Source: a virus. From it: a stretch of DNA of 54,623 nt. Positions 52,175 to 54,623 of the stretch are shown piece by piece. Both the position numbers and the translations under genes were made by a program. Each line of letters starts with the position of its first letter. The first letter of the stretch is position 1. The notes under the pieces are model-generated. The model made no database searches. It saw only the letters and a list, made by a program, of their open reading frames with translations, and had not been told where the DNA came from. The stretch spans positions 1-54,623 of the IMG/VR virus record IMGVR_UViG_3300042471_000954, one strand, 5' to 3'.

Positions 52175-52812
52175 TGTTCACCCCCACCTGCAAGCCGACC
52201 CCGATCCCCGGTATCTACGAACATCAGAGCGGCGCCATGATCCGCCGCACGGTGGCCGAGGTGGTAGCCAGCCTCTACCCCGAGCAGCGCATCAGCCAGC
52301 CCAACGGAACGATCCGCCGCGCTTTCGCTCGCATAGCCCGCCAGAGGGCCTCAGGAGAGCCTGTGGAGCGTTTCAGCGGGGGCAACGATCCGATCAGCCG
52401 GACAACCGCGCACCTGGCCTCCTGGGGCCTATGGGACGAGGCGCAGATCATTGCAGCGCCGATCCACTTAGCCGACCACCGCCTCCGTGTAGCCACCACC
52501 GCAGACCTACTACTGAGGTTCCCTGATGGCGCCCTGGGCATTGCCCTGTTGGTCACCGAGGCCCAGCCCCCAGCCATCCCCGAGCCCTGGCTTGCTGCCC
52601 TTGGCGGGGCTCTAGTGATGTGCTCCGATCAACTCCGCACCGTGATTGATCGGCCTTTCCTGATCTGGGCCAGTCCCCTTGGCGTCACCACCACCGAGCA
52701 CGACCCGGACGACTGCACCGTGCCCTGGGTCACCGGACTGGAAACGGTCGTCTGGCTCGATGCGTTACGAAACCGCAGCACTGGCTTTGCAAAAGCGGAA
52801 GCAATGGCTTAG
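52174..52812 (+). CDS. Hypothetical protein with nuclease-like core, 212 aa
   Basis: MFTPTCKPTPIPGIYEHQSG, MIRRTVAEVVASLYPEQRIS, NGTIRRAFARIARQRASGE (helical first half), then RLRVATTADLLLRFPDGALG, IALLVTEAQPPAIPEPWLAA. The T-aDlLL-f-dG----v-TEaQ segment recalls PD-(D/E)XK nucleases but the lysine is missing, so this is weak. Overlaps the upstream stop. Confidence 0.6.
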   Translation: MFTPTCKPTPIPGIYEHQSGAMIRRTVAEVVASLYPEQRISQPNGTIRRAFARIARQRASGEPVERFSGGNDPISRTTAHLASWGLWDEAQIIAAPIHLADHRLRVATTADLLLRFPDGALGIALLVTEAQPPAIPEPWLAALGGALVMCSDQLRTVIDRPFLIWASPLGVTTTEHDPDDCTVPWVTGLETVVWLDALRNRSTGFAKAEAMA

Positions 52813-52860
52813 AGTTGCGGAACGGCAACAGCCGCACCACCACCAACGACCCGCAACACC
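52801..52860 (+). promoter_or_regulatory. Half-site GCAATGGCTTAGAG and CAC leader
   Basis: The motif at 52801-52814 overlaps the stop of 52174-52812; TTGCGGAACGGCAAC follows at 52815-52829, then CACCACCACCAACGACC before ATG 52861. Confidence 0.55.
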
Positions 52861-53088
52861 ATGGACCTTGCGCGACACCTCTCGCTAGAGCCTCACGACG
52901 ACGAGCCCGACGCGAGCCCAGCCGAGCGCCAAGCTCGCGCACTGCTCCGCATCGAGTACGACGTTTGGCGCCGCGACAATCCGTTCTCTGACGTTCTGGA
53001 TTGGAGCCTGCACCTTTGCAGCATGAGGTCGGTGACTCATGCCATCTGGCGCTCAAAAGTTAATCGTGTTGAAGAGGTCGCAGCGTGA
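52861..53088 (+). CDS. Hypothetical acidic protein, 75 aa
   Basis: MDLARHLSLEPHDDEPDASP, AERQARALLRIEYDVWRRDN, DVLDWSLHLCSMRSVTHAIW. Helical. SD-less CAC leader. Stop overlaps the next GTG (GTGA). Family unknown. Confidence 0.6.
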   Translation: MDLARHLSLEPHDDEPDASPAERQARALLRIEYDVWRRDNPFSDVLDWSLHLCSMRSVTHAIWRSKVNRVEEVAA

Positions 53089-53429
53089 GCAACCACGAAG
53101 AGTTCCCGCAGCTGACGCCGGAGGCAAAAGCAGCATGGAATGCCGCTTGTATCGCCGGGAATGTGAGCTGGTGCTTCTATAGCCACATCAGTACGCGTCG
53201 TTTCTTTGCCGCCTTCCTGCGCGAAGCGATGAAGCAGGCATATGACCATTACGGCTTTGATGACCAGATTGTTGGGTTGGAGGCCATCGCCAATAACCTC
53301 CACAGCCCGCCACTCCCGCCGCCCCCGCCAACCCTGGCTCAGGCGCGGGGGGCTGACTTGGACACGCCAGAGGGCAAGGCCGTGGTTCGTGACTTCCTGG
53401 CGGCGCTGGGGGAGGGTGGGCAGCCATGA
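53085..53429 (+). CDS. Hypothetical protein, 114 aa, GTG start
   Basis: MSNHEEFPQLTPEAKAAWNA, FYSHISTRRFFAAFLREAMK, QAYDHYGFDDQIVGLEAIAN, then a Pro-rich linker PPLPPPPPTLAQARG and a short helix. The helix-linker-helix build with LrEa..qa...Y occurs in other small phage proteins here. Role unknown. Confidence 0.6.
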   Translation: MSNHEEFPQLTPEAKAAWNAACIAGNVSWCFYSHISTRRFFAAFLREAMKQAYDHYGFDDQIVGLEAIANNLHSPPLPPPPPTLAQARGADLDTPEGKAVVRDFLAALGEGGQP

Positions 53430-53686
53430 CCTCACCCCTTTGGATTGTCTGGAACCCCGATGGCGGAGACGAGGGGCCCGACGACGGCACAAAGTTTCGG
53501 GCAAGCGACGCTCAAGACGCAGCCCAGCAGTGGGCCCATCGCGCTGAAAGCGAATGCTGGGAATACACACTTGAGGAAACACCTGAAACCGTAACGGTCT
53601 GCCCTGCTGACGACACTCGCAATCAGCGCAAGTTTCGTGTACGTGCTCAAACATCCCGCGATTACTTTGCCGACGAACTGCCATGA
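53426..53686 (+). CDS. Hypothetical acidic protein, 86 aa
   Basis: MTSPLWIVWNPDGGDEGPDD, GTKFRASDAQDAAQQWAHRA, ESECWEYTLEET, TVTVCPADDTRNQRKFRVRA. A beta-alpha-beta pattern with acidic charge; the W.v....g......f.A.da.dAA..wA words resemble small phage proteins of unknown role. ATGA overlaps at both ends. Confidence 0.65.
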   Translation: MTSPLWIVWNPDGGDEGPDDGTKFRASDAQDAAQQWAHRAESECWEYTLEETPETVTVCPADDTRNQRKFRVRAQTSRDYFADELP

Positions 53687-54051
53687 GCATCCCCACAACC
53701 CTCCTCTCCGACAAGCCAACCCACGTCTGGGTTTTTGATATCAACCGCCGCGTCTACCCCGTGAAGGCGCCAGGGGAAATCTCAAGATCTCCCATCTACC
53801 GCGAGCACTGGGCTAAGCGCGAGATCATCGGCGAGACAACCCGCTCCTGGTTGATTGGCTCTACGCGGTGGCCCGTGAAGGTCCCAAAGCGTGGTGCAGA
53901 CCATCGCCGCTTTCTGTTCAACGAGAAAGATGTAGACGACGACGTTTGGGCCAACGATCACCGCTACCGAATTGAGAGGCTAATTCAAACCCTTTCACCC
54001 GAGAAGCTCCGGCAGGTTGCGGAGTTGATCGGATACGAGGCGGCCACGTGA
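53683..54051 (+). CDS. Hypothetical protein, 122 aa
   Basis: MSIPTTLLSDKPTHVWVFDI, NRRVYPVKAPGEISRSPIYR, EHWAKREIIGETTRSWLIGS. N-terminal beta module; the C-terminal helix pair ends SPEKLRQVAELIGYEAAT. HVWVFD.NrRVY...........yrehw....I.geT.rSWl.g is a conserved small phage protein pattern. Function unknown. Confidence 0.7.
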   Translation: MSIPTTLLSDKPTHVWVFDINRRVYPVKAPGEISRSPIYREHWAKREIIGETTRSWLIGSTRWPVKVPKRGADHRRFLFNEKDVDDDVWANDHRYRIERLIQTLSPEKLRQVAELIGYEAAT

Positions 54052-54623
54052 ACAACCCTATCCTCCCAGTCCTTAGCCAAGGCGTGTCAAAGCGACTAGG
54101 CCCAGCGGTAAACATCATCACTCAATTCAACGTGTTTCGGCCAAGCGCATATTTTTCAATGTGCGACAAAGGGCCCTTTTGGTTCCACCACGATAAGCCT
54201 TTATCAATAGGCTATTGCCATACCAGCGCAAACATTGCATGGGGGCAATCTATAAGCAGGAAAATGGGTCTTCAACTTCTTTTCGGTGATCTACTAGAAC
54301 TAGAATCAACATTAAATCGTAAACTGCCTTGGTTTCACCAATGGCATTACTTGGTACGTGCCGCTGTAATCTCAAGGGCCTTCCATGAAGGGCACTATTT
54401 TTTTCACAGCAAAATGGGGATTGAAATGGGAAACAGCACTCGTGGCACTCTGAACGGCTCGCATCGCCCTAGTATTTGTTTAGAAGAATGTCTTTTCGCG
54501 CAGTGGGAGCGCCTTGATGACAAACAAAAGAAACTGCGCATTGCTGAGCTTGATTTAGTGTATTTAAGAGACACGCTTGTGAGGTTGAAAGAAAAAGAAA
54601 GGCTTGACGCTTCCAGGCGCTCC
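54048..54623 (+). CDS. Hypothetical protein, N-terminal 192 codons (cut by window edge)
   Basis: GTG 54048 overlaps the upstream stop as GTGA; no stop before the window edge. It reads MNNPILPVLSQGVSKRLGPA, FNVFRPSAYFSMCDKGPFWF, WFHQWHYLVRAAVISRAFHE, ending in a charged helix LRDTLVRLKEKERLDASRRS. Visibly AT-richer than the operon before it, which suggests recent acquisition. His/Trp-rich but no known motif. Confidence 0.6.
   Translation, partial: MNNPILPVLSQGVSKRLGPAVNIITQFNVFRPSAYFSMCDKGPFWFHHDKPLSIGYCHTSANIAWGQSISRKMGLQLLFGDLLELESTLNRKLPWFHQWHYLVRAAVISRAFHEGHYFFHSKMGIEMGNSTRGTLNGSHRPSICLEECLFAQWERLDDKQKKLRIAELDLVYLRDTLVRLKEKERLDASRRS

Noticed and set aside
1-54623. tRNA genes, integrase, attachment sites, reverse transcriptase/DGR
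   Set aside because: None was recognised on reading either strand; a tRNAscan-SE and profile search would be needed to exclude them formally.

Overview
The window is phage DNA from end to end: I see no host housekeeping gene, rRNA or tRNA. The structural set (small and large terminase, DUF4055-type portal, MuF-type head protein, tail chaperones with a lambda-like frameshift, tail tube, tape measure, tail tip, scaffold, capsid) fits a long-tailed siphovirus. A cyanobacterial host (marine or brackish Synechococcus/Cyanobium type) is inferred from GC-rich DNA, two small proteins otherwise familiar from T4-like cyanophages (16030-16263, 16334-16606), an alpha-CTD-like domain resembling cyanobacterial RpoA, and initiation leaders without Shine-Dalgarno. 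Integrase, endolysin and DNA polymerase are not visible, so lysogeny cannot be decided from this window. Both ends cut genes.

Layout. (1) 1-30000, nearly all minus strand: virion operons read from terminase (29967) down to tail fibre/lectin genes (1). Order is TerS, wHTH, TerL, sigma-like protein, portal, MuF, metallophosphoesterase, HNH, neck proteins, G/GT chaperones, tail tube, tail terminator candidate, tape measure, tail tip, then scaffold, major capsid and fibre genes. Scaffold and capsid lie after the tail, which is unusual. Five plus-strand moron-like cassettes interrupt this operon at 14486-16263, 17530-17793, 19036-19587, 21030-21206 and 22990-23769. (2) 30005-40358, minus strand: dCTP deaminase, many small Cys-rich or HTH proteins, a KilA-N protein, a zinc-ribbon plus alpha-CTD fusion, a DNA methyltransferase, an SNF2-type helicase and a coiled-coil protein. 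(3) 40451-42678, plus strand: two conserved phage genes separated by about 1 kb of G-rich degenerate pentanucleotide repeats, closed by a clear terminator. (4) 42705-46904, minus strand: small genes, RusA resolvase, SSB and a single-strand-annealing-like protein. (5) 47202-54623: a minus-strand regulator facing a plus-strand replication operon with two paralogous winged-helix initiators, the second carrying four internal iterons as in lambda O, a possible helicase loader, a C5 cytosine methyltransferase and small genes.

How it may work together. Genes are packed with ATGA, GTGA or TAATG overlaps. Many early or moron genes share one leader plan: a TATGAT-like -10 box without a convincing -35, a G-rich start, a short GC hairpin, and a CACCACC-rich stretch before ATG. 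A half-site close to AACGGCTTA recurs at these promoters on both strands, as expected of a phage-wide operator or activator site. Together with the encoded sigma-70 region-2 protein and the alpha-CTD fusion this suggests, as inference only, that the phage redirects host RNA polymerase with its own sigma-like and alpha-like parts.
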